This document shows, one piece after another, positions 47,301 to 55,395 of a stretch of 64,000 nucleotides of DNA (the stretch's first letter is position 1; every line of letters begins with the position of its first letter). Under the pieces are notes generated by a model. That model saw only the letters and a list, made by a program, of their open reading frames with translations. It searched no databases and was not told the origin of the DNA. Both the position numbers and the translations under genes were made by a program. The DNA comes from Cyclina sinensis. Taxonomy: Eukaryota; Mollusca; Bivalvia; Venerida; Veneridae. The DNA lies in contig JAAONU010000006.1 of the NCBI GenBank assembly GCA_012932295.1, positions 25,570,882 through 25,634,881 of the forward strand, given 5' to 3'.

Positions 47301-48957
47301 CATCTTTCGGCCTCTTATGATATTTAATTACCTTCAATTGTGTAACAGTTTGTAGCCGAAACTTGTTTTAAGATAACTGTTTTGAAAACAGCAAAGGGCC
47401 GGATTGCTATTATGAATGTTAGATTAAAGGTAGTAATTAGACCCGATTAAACGTATGTTTTTCTTAACTCAATAAAGGAGATTAACACCCTTTTCTTCTT
47501 TACGCATTTAAATCCAGAAATATCAATAACTTTTTATATCTTGATAAAGTTTTTGCTAAAAATAAGATATTAAAATTTCCAGTGTCAAAATGCCGCCTGC
47601 AGACGGTGTTGATATTGTGTGATAAAACTTTGAAGATCATTGGAAATCATCCGAGTAACCAAGTACTCGATTGGAAAAATGACCGAGTACTCGAGTATTG
47701 ATTTTGGTATTCGTTTCCATCCCTAATTTTGGAGTATGATATAATTATGCAGTTACATTTGTCACCTTCTACTCAGGTGTGTGATAACCCTTACATACTT
47801 CAGTTTGTTGCTCTTTATATAGGTGTGTGATATCAGTGCAGAAAAATCTGCTGGGAGAAAGCTATGGCAACAACAAAAGTCATGCTCGAACTATGGCTGC
47901 TACCGATGCTTTGTTTCACTTGTACGAAACACAGGATGTTATCAAGGTATATTTAGTGCTTTATTGTTAAGATGTACCAATATTCTTTCAATAAATAGAC
48001 CAATGATTTTCTAAAAACTCAAAATCTAATGGAATATGCTTTAAATACTCCCTCTGAGGGTATGATTTTTGTAATAGTATCATATGACTGTATAGACTTT
48101 TATTGTACGTGTATTACTATCAGGTATCATCTTAAGTACAAGACATTAGCAGATCAGTTATACAACTGTATAAAAGATATTTAAGCATAATGACATCTTG
48201 AAATGTTGTATTTAGAATTTCTTTCAAATTTGTTTATTTTGACAATGGATTTATACATAGGCTGACCATGTAGGATTGGCTTGTGTCTTCATCATTGAAA
48301 TCTACGTACTTTTCAGAAAATGATTTGGCTCAGTACCTTGGTAAGTCTAGTAATGGAAAATGTTAGACAAACAGTTTCTAGCTTCAATTTAATGATGTAA
48401 TAATATACCTTTTGTTTTAAAATCAGGTGTCTCCTAGACTTAATGATGAGAAGAATTGGATTCCTTGGGATTCCATACAACAAGAAGCAAACAAACTAAG
48501 GAATGAAAATGTTGGGGAAGAACCCGTCGTAAAAAATGATGAGTATGGAAATCCGTTGCCAGATGCTTTTCTGATGAAAGTCCTTAAGGCTAAAGTGGAT
48601 GAGTTCATTGCGGGAAAAGAGAAAAAAGGTGAACTTATATTTGGTCCAGGGATCAGTCTAACAGAAGGTCGTGAAGTAAGAGTGTACACGCGTGATCTCA
48701 ACTTGAAGTGTGACACCATGTATCACCAGGGAGAACCGTATTTGCTTATCTACTGGAAGATGGAGTTGAAAGACTTGGTAAAACAACTCAAAGGCATAGA
48801 CAGACCTTATGGAAAATATAGTCTTGTAGACAAAACAGCCATTCCGAAGCATGCTGAGGTTCTGGCCAACATCATGAAAGACATACCAAAATTAGATGAC
48901 TTGGAACCTTCCACCTCGAAAAAGGCAGTGGAGGCTGCATTCGGGTCAGTCATTTAG
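32066..48957 (+). CDS. RGG-rich protein with four dsRBD-like repeats, NKRF-like (12 coding exons)
   Basis: Joining 32066-32354, 33394-33717, 37510-37652, 38481-38582, 39371-39582, 40531-40666, 41334-41621, 42011-42248, 43652-43813, 45451-45664, 47823-47946 and 48427-48957 gives 2763 nt, 920 codons plus stop, with every intron GT-AG and every phase consistent. Layout: Pro-rich start MAYAPPPPSPFKRPYPG, a Tyr/Gly-rich stretch, an RG/RGG domain (about 98-220), then four alpha-beta repeats of dsRBD type at about 287-345, 405-490, 515-610 and 665-742, and a C-terminal domain (745-920). The repeats and DLVLIEHSDW-type linkers resemble NF-kappa-B-repressing factor, a nucleolar RNA-binding protein that works with the exonuclease XRN2. 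No G-patch, R3H or XRN2-binding domain was seen, so orthology is uncertain. The gene model is secure; the name is tentative. Confidence 0.85.
32620..33030. repeat. ~158-bp intronic repeat, three degenerate units
   Basis: Units share 'gagttattgc.ctttgttta', 'cacaaaactttcacagaatg'/'atttttatagaatgatca' and 'caagtgc..cag.gcatat', at about 32635, 32795 and 32955. Non-coding. Confidence 0.6.
33394..33717 (+). CDS. RGG/dsRBD-like gene, coding exon 2 (RG/RGG domain)
   Basis: Acceptor 'gttttttattag', donor agag|gtaagc, phase 1 to phase 1. Encodes residues 97-204 with repeated QRGRG, EQRGRG, NQRGRG, NQNRGRG and RGQFRGRGRGVQRG blocks. RGG-type domains bind RNA and are usual targets of arginine methylation. 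This exon is a multiple of three (324 nt) and could be skipped without a frameshift. Confidence 0.85.
33808..33889. repeat. 41-bp tandem duplication in intron
   Basis: Two copies of 'tgcagtctatgagattctct' + 'cctaaggtactattcttgact' side by side, one difference. Confidence 0.85.
34205..35623 (+). mobile_element. Hairpin-ended repeat with ~145-bp monomers (intronic)
   Basis: 5' stem-loop at 34207-34237 with arms AGCTCACCTGAGC / GCTCAGGGTGAGCT. About seven monomers of 145 bp carrying 'aaaccttgtgtatgcgatag', 'tgtatttttcatctgac', 'atgtttgtcttgatgaaatc' and 'aaaactaggtcacgg'. 3' end 'caggtgagcgatatagggcc' then atcttgtttt; the 3' palindrome is incomplete. The body monomer differs from the 28 kb element although the ends are the same. 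Confidence 0.8.
35871..37316 (+). mobile_element. Hairpin-ended repeat (intronic)
   Basis: 5' stem-loop 35873-35904: AGCTCACCTGTCAC-agaGTGACAAGGTGAGCT. Body and 3' end ('caggtgagcaatccaaggcc', then atcatggccctcttgtttt) are of the 28 kb type, including the shared stretch 'agccttcatttatagaccaa'. Only 250 bp separate it from the preceding element, and it lies in the same intron. Confidence 0.8.
37510..37652 (+). CDS. RGG/dsRBD-like gene, coding exon 3
   Basis: Acceptor 'ctacttctgcag', donor aaag|gtaact. Residues 205-252: GMPPNVFSSPKGRGKGSNRG, end of the RG region, and a basic Pro linker KAKPETLDIKNMSMAEK. The preceding intron (3.8 kb) holds two hairpin-ended repeats. Confidence 0.85.
37979..38432. 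mobile_element. Possible hAT-like MITE in intron
   Basis: Ends 'cagggttcaaatt' and 'caaattctatccctg' are inverted, with CAGGG termini typical of some hAT elements. An exact 8-bp target duplication was not found, so this is tentative. Confidence 0.35.
38481..38582 (+). CDS. RGG/dsRBD-like gene, coding exon 4
   Basis: Acceptor 'tttttatttttcag', donor aaag|gtttgt, phase 0 both sides. Residues 253-286: LHRFCLFLRSDDSIKINAIQ and TIMNAITSSKLGLK; predicted helical. Confidence 0.8.
39371..39582 (+). CDS. RGG/dsRBD-like gene, coding exon 5 (repeat 1)
   Basis: Acceptor 'attttctgcag', donor aag|gtacta. Residues 287-357. YTGVLKLDTVFLARAIRPNK followed by KDLKQEVFQKALIVMLSM gives strands and then a helix, the order of a dsRBD. 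Lysines at the start of the helix are in the usual RNA-binding position of that fold. Confidence 0.8.
39583..39790. repeat. ~85-bp degenerate tandem repeat in intron
   Basis: 'tactacacccctgacaata', 'tactacacccttgactataa' and 'tgctacacccctgaaaaaa' mark three units starting near 39584, 39668 and 39752. It extends the exon 5 frame but is intronic. Confidence 0.55.
40036..40241. repeat. Direct repeat, ~78 bp, 125 bp apart
   Basis: 'gaaatactgtaatttcattg' through 'ggtaatgattaaataa' occurs at about 40036-40113 and 40161-40241, nearly identical. Confidence 0.85.
40531..40666 (+). CDS. RGG/dsRBD-like gene, coding exon 6
   Basis: Acceptor 'tacgttatatcag' (weak pyrimidine tract), donor aaag|gtaaga. 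Residues 357-402: an acidic charged helix (EELERQMKSEEMKMEDVEDK) and GGDVQTILSQLINAIK. The upstream ORF extending over the acceptor is not part of the protein. Confidence 0.75.
41334..41621 (+). CDS. RGG/dsRBD-like gene, coding exon 7 (repeat 2)
   Basis: Acceptor 'attgtactgtag', donor aat|gtgagt, phase 0 both sides (96 codons). HILIKHEYNVEINRLRNGHL then YCRGMLSIGPVVIGRGGG and TKKKCKTATYEKALERLKTL: helix, three strands, Lys-rich turn and closing helix, the clearest dsRBD-like unit of the protein. Confidence 0.85.
42011..42248 (+). CDS. RGG/dsRBD-like gene, coding exon 8 (repeat 3, first half)
   Basis: Acceptor 'tataacttatag', donor tcaa|gtaagt, phase 0 to 1. FAELIRSLGSMALKESCVNQ, then strands GITPIIIFKLHTKKG and NVICELYLDKVFISSS. 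Confidence 0.85.
42506..43516 (+). mobile_element. Hairpin-ended repeat (intronic)
   Basis: 5' stem-loop 42509-42540: AGCTCACCTGTCAC-ataGTGACATGATGAGCT, then 'gtccgtcgtccgtccg'. About four monomers of the 28 kb type. 3' end 'caggtgagcaacttagggcc' and atcatggcgctcttgtt. An extra, partial 3' end (aggccatcatggcc) occurs at about 43410-43425, suggesting internal duplication. Confidence 0.8.
43652..43813 (+). CDS. RGG/dsRBD-like gene, coding exon 9 (repeat 3, second half)
   Basis: Acceptor 'ttttttttgcag', donor acag|gtaatt. TEGPQRRDCMARAYTAAWEV supplies the basic turn and the helix that closes repeat 3. Then RRITEEELKDPALLDVIRKG. Confidence 0.85.
44330..44640 (+). mobile_element. Short related repeat (intronic)
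   Basis: 'gagctgttatgatcgctgg', a 'tcatcgtcgtcattgtcgtc' run and a final 'ccatggagctcttgtttagc' give the same design as the hairpin-ended elements, but smaller and with other termini (gagct / agctc). Confidence 0.5.
45451..45664 (+). CDS. RGG/dsRBD-like gene, coding exon 10 (repeat 4, first half)
   Basis: Acceptor 'ggttgccatttcag', donor tcag|gtgaca. RKIEDLVLIEHSDWCKDRI and FCILQYSCNQNGMVLQWETD. The 'DLV-x-x-E' linker ahead of the repeat is what most recalls NKRF. Confidence 0.85.
46695..46985 (-). mobile_element. MetaSINE-like tRNA-derived SINE (minus)
   Basis: Reverse complement of the SINE at 57622-57913: tRNA-like head (complement of 'gaccactggaccacatccgc'), core motif complement 'tgggaccttggtttaaagtc' and tail 'agctccaatacatag'. 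It is older than the 57.6 kb copy. It lies in the intron before coding exon 11. Confidence 0.7.
47008..47725. mobile_element. Non-autonomous hAT transposon with 8-bp TSD
   Basis: Terminal inverted repeats TAGGGATGGcAACGAgTA and (reverse) TAGGGATGGaAACGAaTA. An exact 8-bp duplication, attttgga, flanks it at 47000-47007 and 47726-47733. Subterminal 'ccgagtactcga' occurs near both ends. TIR plus 8-bp target site is diagnostic of the hAT superfamily. No transposase frame in 718 bp, so it was mobilised in trans. It lies in the intron between coding exons 10 and 11. Confidence 0.92.
47823..47946 (+). CDS. RGG/dsRBD-like gene, coding exon 11 (repeat 4, second half)
   Basis: Acceptor 'ctctttatatag', donor aag|gtatat. 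RCVISVQKNLLGESYGNNKS then HARTMAATDALFHLYETQD: strand, G-x-x-x-x-NKSHA turn and helix, a good match to the end of a dsRBD. Confidence 0.85.
48427..48957 (+). CDS. RGG/dsRBD-like gene, last coding exon
   Basis: Acceptor 'tttgttttaaaatcag'. 176 codons and TAG. Lys-rich and acidic stretches, then LIFGPGISLTEGREVRVYTR and YLLIYWKMELKDLVKQLKGI. The domain was not recognised; it is not a G-patch (no Gly-rich GxGLG run). Confidence 0.9.
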   Translation: MSPRLNDEKNWIPWDSIQQEANKLRNENVGEEPVVKNDEYGNPLPDAFLMKVLKAKVDEFIAGKEKKGELIFGPGISLTEGREVRVYTRDLNLKCDTMYHQGEPYLLIYWKMELKDLVKQLKGIDRPYGKYSLVDKTAIPKHAEVLANIMKDIPKLDDLEPSTSKKAVEAAFGSVI

Positions 48958-50180
48958 TCTGATGTTTTGGATTAAGGAACATCTGAACCCAGAACACATT
49001 GGAAGGATTTGAATTTATTGACAAAAATGTTTTTCTTTTTTGGTTGATAAACATGTATAAAGAACGTGTCCTGTTTAAATTGATTGTTGGGGTTTTTGTA
49101 CTGTTTTACTTTGAATCATGTAATTCTGAGTCCGTCTTATTGATTCGTCATTCTTTTAAAGTTGGTGACTTCAGATTTTAAATATAAGGAATTTTTGTAA
49201 AAATTAAAAAAAAAAACGGGATCCTTATTATTTAAAAAGTGTATAAGGTGGAACTTGTATGTGTATAATTTATTTTGATCAGTTATGAAAGGCATTTAGA
49301 TAAACACATTTGTTTTTTAAAGATCACTTCTGGTTTTTAATTAGTACTGGCAGTAGTGGAAGTCACCAGTAAGGGACAATAATAATACAACACTATTTTT
49401 AAATTTGTAGACTGTTACACATTATGATAAATCCTAAAATGCACCACCATGAACCCAAAATGTGTCAAATTTTAGAGCTGTAAATTATCACAGTCAGTTT
49501 GAATATTTTTTTATTAAGAATATCAAAACTTCAGAATAAGGAGCAGGCTTACACAAGGTTTCATACAGAATTTAAGAAACAGATGGAGCGAAAAAGAAAA
49601 TAAGGGTTGTTCTGAAAATTTCTTCACAAATCCTTTAAAATCGGCAAAATTCACAATCTTGTGAAATCGTTTCAGACATAAATAAAACTAATCATGACAT
49701 TCAGTAATTCCAATTTATTTGAACTTTTTTGTTATTTCTTTAAAATGTTAAAAATTACTGAATATCAGTGTAATATCAAAGGTTAATGGTGCCCTGGAAA
49801 CAATGTTTTTAGGTGAGGTATATAAGCCTGACAACAAATACATATTTTTTTTTACTGATTGGTTTAAGTAAATTTTTTAGCAAAATTTTTCAGCCACTGT
49901 CACATTTAAGTTGTTTTTTTAGCTTTTTTTGTGTATAACTAAATGTTGTAGATTTGTTTACTGTATAAAAAGGCGTATTTAATTTTTACACCTGTACAGT
50001 GGTAGTTGTAAAATTTTTCTGAAATTTATTGGTGTCTTGTTTTATGCATTGATAAAAATCGATGTAATTTCTCTTACACTTTGCTGACAGAAATATTTGA
50101 AAATAGAGATTGATTAGATTGGACATTTCAGTTGTTTTGTATTATGAAAAAAAATGAAATAAATTTTGTTGTACAGTAAA
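48958..50180 (+). other. 3' untranslated region of the RGG/dsRBD-like gene
   Basis: No coding features. Candidate poly(A) signals: AATAAA at 49681-49686 and at 50158-50163; the second is followed by a GT-rich stretch ('ttttgttgtacagtaaagg') and is the better candidate. Confidence 0.45.
50158..50163 (+). terminator. Candidate poly(A) signal AATAAA
   Basis: AATAAA 1.2 kb past the stop codon, followed by T/GT-rich sequence. Another AATAAA at 50558-50563 is possible. Confidence 0.4.
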
Positions 50181-51577
50181 GGTTTTAAGGAATGGACCTG
50201 TAACCCTTCCCCTACTGAATTTCTAAAATGGACTTGTCCCTCATTTAATTTGGACTGAATCATTCATCACTTATGGAGGAATTTTTCGAAACCTTACCAA
50301 GTATAAATTTAATTATGCAGATTTCTGATCAAACCTCTCATAAATGTCAGATCATGGTCTGCTGTGGTCCCAGAGACATCAGTTGATTGTCAGCATGGTA
50401 CAATTATACCAACTGCTTACAGACACACATCTGACCAAGGTAAACAAGAAATGGATATGACCATATTGAAACACATTTAGAGTTGTACTTGAAAAGTAGA
50501 GGATAGGCATACTGGGAGTTATTTTACTATCCTCTGAAATTCCATGTGAATTAAAAAAATAAAGTAGGGGATAATGTCACCATGTATTTAATCTATGCAT
50601 TGGTATAAGTGGGTTTTCCAAAATCTTTTGTCAAAAAAAACATAACGGTACAAACACCAAAATTCACAATTCATTATACCTAGAAGAAAACTTTGTGTGT
50701 TAAAAGCAAAGAGGGGTTTGAATTTTTCTTTGCCATTAATGATTTCCCCCAATCCGTTCTATGGTTTCCATGAGGCGAGTAATTCTGTGGTAGAGGTGTG
50801 TCTACAAAATAAAAAATGGAATGTTGTATGGTACCCGGATTAACTTAATATTTGTCAACTTGCCTGAAATAATCGGTGGAACTTGAATGAGACCATGCCG
50901 CATTTTTTATTTGATTTTCTTTTTGATGGGGTTTTAGAAAGTCTCTTGATTTCCAATTACAGACTTTCACAAACAAAATTCCCAGGTTTGTACGAGTGTA
51001 TTTATCATTGGTATGGGTAGTCATGACTGATGGCGCAATAGGAATTCATCTATTTCAGGTTACGGGGACTGTGCAAGAAATAATTTAAAAGTCATCTCGT
51101 TTTAGTGACACCGCTGGTGCTTTTACATGATCATAGTCTCGATACAAAGAACCCATGTTAAAAGTATTCTCCCAAAGACAATAAGAAGTGTTAATGGAAA
51201 AGTGAAGACTTAAACCTCTATTACATCCTTACCATAACCACTTGACCAGTGTGATCTGTTCGATGCAAAAGTCGTTTGCAACTCTTGACGGTATATGTTA
51301 AGATTAAATTCCTGTAACATTTTAGTTGAGATTTGACACTACTATAATCTTTGTAATTCTAACCCCGTAAACAATCGTTTTTATACGTCAAGAGAAGCGT
51401 ACAATAACACAGTCGCCCGACAGTTCTTATGTCCGTCTGTCTGTGAATACGTGTATCTGTCGGGAAAATCTAATAAATGCATTTTTGTTAATTATGTAGT
51501 TTATACAATATTTGTTTTAAAAAGTTTGTAGGGCATAAAAGTACACTAAACAAGGTCTCCTGGTTGTTGAAATGTTC
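50181..51577. other. Non-coding region
   Basis: No gene, RNA or clear repeat recognised. Confidence 0.4.
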
Positions 51578-51635
51578 AGCATATAGGACCAATACATGGG
51601 ACCTCAGTTTAACGTCTCATCTGAAGGAGTGAAGA
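51578..51635 (-). mobile_element. MetaSINE-like core fragment
   Basis: 'acatgggacctcagtttaac' and 'gtctcatctgaagg' are the reverse complement of the core of the 57.6 kb SINE. Neither head nor tail is present. Confidence 0.6.
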
Positions 51636-51700
51636 AGCAGATAAAACACACCATTCTTGGTTGCAAGCCTTATGCGCTGCTATAAGAATACTGTTCCGCC

Positions 51701-51895
51701 TCATGGCCACTTCCTGCGGTGCTCTATGGTGAAAAGTTACGTCAGAGAAAATGGTGGGGGTTACCTCATGGCCACTTCCTGCGGTGCTCTTTAGTGATAA
51801 GTTACGTCAGAGAAAATGGCGGGGGTTACCTCATGGCCACTTCCTGCGGTGCTCTATGGTGATAAGTTACGTCAGAGAAAATGGCGGGGGTTACC
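51701..51895. repeat. 65-bp tandem triplicate
   Basis: Three nearly identical 65-bp units starting at 51701, 51766 and 51831 ('tcatggccacttcctgcggt' ... 'gttacgtcagagaaaatgg' ). The open frame across them is broken in frame by the 65-bp period and is not a gene. Confidence 0.9.
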
Positions 51896-53084
51896 TTATT
51901 TCGAGGGTTTTTCGTTTTTTCCCTTCTTCCTTTATGTCTCAAAAGTGTGATTTATTCAGCAGAAGATTTCCCGTAAATATTACACAGTAAACTCACTATA
52001 CTTTCTAATATATTTTGTCTCATATTATTTATTTATATTATTGGTATATCTTATTAAACTATGTTGGTGTCATCTAATGGTCGCGGCAGGACGCCGGATT
52101 CTTTTCAGTAAACTGGCAAACACAAAACAAAACAAAATGACTATGATAAACGTCAATTTGGATGTCCTTCAACTTTGCGATCTAATATATACGATCTTTT
52201 ACAGCTTTCAAGAATAAAAAGAATATCGTTGTAGGACACCATTTTCTCTCGTCACCGCCCGACTCATCTTTATGACGTCATCGGCGATGTCGGTATGACA
52301 TAGAGATAAAAATCATTCGCTATGAATGACGGACAAATGCTGATGTAAAGACACATATGTGCTATTCTAAATTAAAAACAGGTGACTCAGGTTGAGGCTG
52401 CAGCAGGCGACTTTTCTTTTCCATATTTATTATCGCGAAATTTGTGAAAAATGTCACCTTATTAAAAAACAAACAAACAAACAATAAACATCGTGACCAG
52501 ACTTGTTATAGATGCATTTCACGTGACCTTAAAAGAGCATTAGAAGTACTTTGATTCACTTATTCCCACATTCTTGCCTCGAGATAAATAGTTTCGCAAT
52601 TCCCTCACGTGGGAGATGTACGATGCGAGAAAAATAGTATCATAACAGCAGAAAATGTATATGATATGACCTTGACATCGACATTTAAGAAAAAATGACA
52701 GACTCTTATTGATTTTTATTTCCGTGCGAAATGCGTGATATCCAGATAAAACGGGTCACACTATTCCTGAATGTTGCATAGTATCTTTACTGCTCTGTGC
52801 GTTAAATCCTTATCAATTGCTTTATCAAGCGTCCACGTGCCGTGGTTTAGTGGTTCAGTGCAGTCTTTAACAAACTGATTTGATAGAAGTTATATCGTTG
52901 CATCCAGGCCTTAAACATTCCAGTAATATGAGATTGCTGATTAGAGCACTGTAAATCATGCTTAGCATAAAGATTCGGTTTGATAAGATAAAAACATTAA
53001 GAATGTACGCAGTGTTTATAAGCAAATTCATCTATGAGCCGGAGAAAGTTCTGAGATGAAGGTTTAGCTAGTTAAGTTTAAACT
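51896..53084. other. Non-coding region
   Basis: No gene recognised. A (caaa)n run lies at 52467-52486. 'gccgtggtttagtggttcag' at 52840-52860 resembles a tRNA A-box but has no partner B-box. Confidence 0.4.
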
Positions 53085-53285
53085 TATTTATTTTACATCG
53101 ACTGGGAAGCAAGTCCTTACAACTTACATTAATCCCTCTCGATCATTGCTTCCAAGGTTCAAACTAGTACTCGCGCCGAAAGTGAAATGTCACTGGAGAC
53201 TCTCCTTCTTGTTGGGGATTCGAAGCAGCAATTTCGGGATCGAGATTCCAGCGCTGTAACCCCTCGACCACTGCTCCTCCTGAGA
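53085..53285 (-). mobile_element. tRNA-derived SINE (minus)
   Basis: Read on the minus strand: 'ggagcagtggtcgaggggtt' (A-box region), a long variable-arm-like stretch, and 'tgcttcgaatcccc' (B-box). This looks like a class II (Leu/Ser-type) tRNA-derived head followed by about 120 bp of unrelated body. The acceptor stem does not pair well, so it is not a functional tRNA. Confidence 0.55.
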
Positions 53286-54644
53286 ATGAAGGTACATTCT
53301 TTTAAAGAGAAAGTTCCATACCTTAAAGTTATAAATCTTGGAGGCTAAGAGTATATGAGAATTGTTTACACAGCGTGGCAGTGTTGTTTTTGCATTACAT
53401 GCTTAATTGTTACAACACAGTAGAGAATAAGTATATATTTGCTGCAAACTCTAGCAAACAGGTTGCATGGCGAAACAAACACATTGATGCATACTTATTT
53501 TTAAGGAACTACAATTTTGTGACAACGAACCTACTATGTTCGAAATATTCATTCATTAGAAGGAAATAATTCTAAAACAAACATATTGAAAATAACCAAA
53601 TATGAAACTGCAATGTATCATTAATAAAAGTGAGAGAAAAAAAGTATTTTTTTTATAAGGAATGAGTAATATTGAAGTAGAAAAAAACAGCTTAAAAAGA
53701 TGGTATCAGACACTTAACTATACCTTTGAAATTATACCACAATAGAACTATAAAAGAAAAAAAAACATTTATTTAATTAGATAAAAGTATTGTAATAATA
53801 CATTTTTGGTATAAATATGAAGATAAAAAGCTCAAAAGTTCATAAGCTCGAAATTAAGCTAAAATTTAAAAAAAAATGCAGTTATGAGAACCGGATAAGA
53901 TAATTACGTGTCAAAGGTTACCAAAAAGCAGAAAAATTAAATTTTAATAGTATTGAATGAAAAATAAATATACATGTATAGCAATAGATGTAGATTGATC
54001 AGTGTGACCTGTTTTGGTCTGAATTCAACATACTGTAAAATGGCACCAGTCAAGAAACTTTATAAACGCCCTTCCTTTCAGGCACAACGACATACAAACA
54101 TATATTTCAATTTCATTTATATATTTTATGGGGTTTTTTTACGTTTTATGTGTGTGTGTATGTGTGTGTGAAGAAATGTAAGATTTTGTTTTCAGCTCTA
54201 GATTAGGAGCAATTTTGATGTGTGCGAGAAATTGGGTTTTGGAAAGTTTAAGTGAAGATTTTCATCTTAATTTCTTAAGGTTTAAGTGTAAAATGTTAAA
54301 GCGGACGGACTCGCATGGTACTTTAACTCGTACATACAAGTAAGACATCACAAAAACTAAACGAGGCCGAAGATTGTTGAACATCTTATATCGTACACTG
54401 CACAAACTTTATTTTCTGAAAGTTATCCTTACATTAAGTAGGCTTCGGGACACTTGACTAATTTATATATTGTCTCTTTCACAGAAAATATATATTCAGG
54501 TCAAATTTCTGAAGTGTTTCTTGAAAAACAAACTTGCTCCCAACGGCAGACATGTCGATAAAACAGTTTCAAATTGCACTAAAGACTTCCTAAAAATGAC
54601 AGTTTAAGCTGCTTTAGATTGACACAAGAATAAGAATTGATGCA
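53286..54644. other. Non-coding A-rich region
   Basis: Low-complexity A-rich sequence from 53570 to 53960 and a (tg)n run at 54150-54170; nothing else recognised. Confidence 0.4.
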
Positions 54645-55395
54645 TTAATTACAATGCTACAGACAAGCAACAATGTTAACAGCAATATTACAGTAAAGCT
54701 ATAAAATGGGCACCAAAATTACAGGCATATAACAACCTGGACAGTGCTGTTATAAGCGATAAAGAGCCAAAATTGCAATGCTACAAGCACGCTTTAAACT
54801 TTATTGCAGTGTGTCAGACTAAGTACAGCCTGTGTTGTAATGTTACAAGCTAACTAGAGTCAGAATAACAATGCTACAGGCAAGGTTTAAAATGGTTTGC
54901 AATATAACAGGCAATTACAGCCTGGTCTGTAATGTGAAAAGCAAACTAGAGCCAAAAGTGCAACGCTAAAGGCATGTCATTCAACGGATTGCAATATTAT
55001 GGGCAAATTGTGAGCCGGAATTACAACGTTTCGGACAAGATATAAAAATGAATGCAATATGATAAGCATCTTATAGCCTGGATTGTGATGTTAAAATCAT
55101 ATTGAAGTCTAAATTGTAATGCTACAGGCAAGCTATAAAATGGATTTAAACATGACTGACAAGGTACAGCCTTGATTGTAATGTTAAAAACAAACTAGAG
55201 CTAGAAGTGCAATGAAACAGACAAGCTATAAAATTATAAAAATGAATGTAAACATGAAAGGCAAATTACAGCCTGGTCTCTTATGTTTAAATAAGCAAAC
55301 TTTGGACAAGAAGTGCAATGCTACAGGCAAGCTTTGAAATGGTTAGCAATATAACAGGAAAAGTTAGCCGGGATTGTAATGTTGAAAGGAACTTA
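54645..55395. repeat. Degenerate ~95-bp tandem array, about 8 units
   Basis: 'caatgctacaggcaagc' variants recur near 54650, 54776, 54868, 54960, 55118, 55210 and 55316, each followed by 'ataaaatgg', 'caatataacaggcaa', 'acagcctgg' and 'gtaatgttaaaagcaaacta'. Spacing ranges from about 90 to 125 bp. Non-coding, old. Confidence 0.75.

Noticed and set aside
52840..52860. tRNA A-box-like sequence
   Set aside because: No B-box at the right distance.
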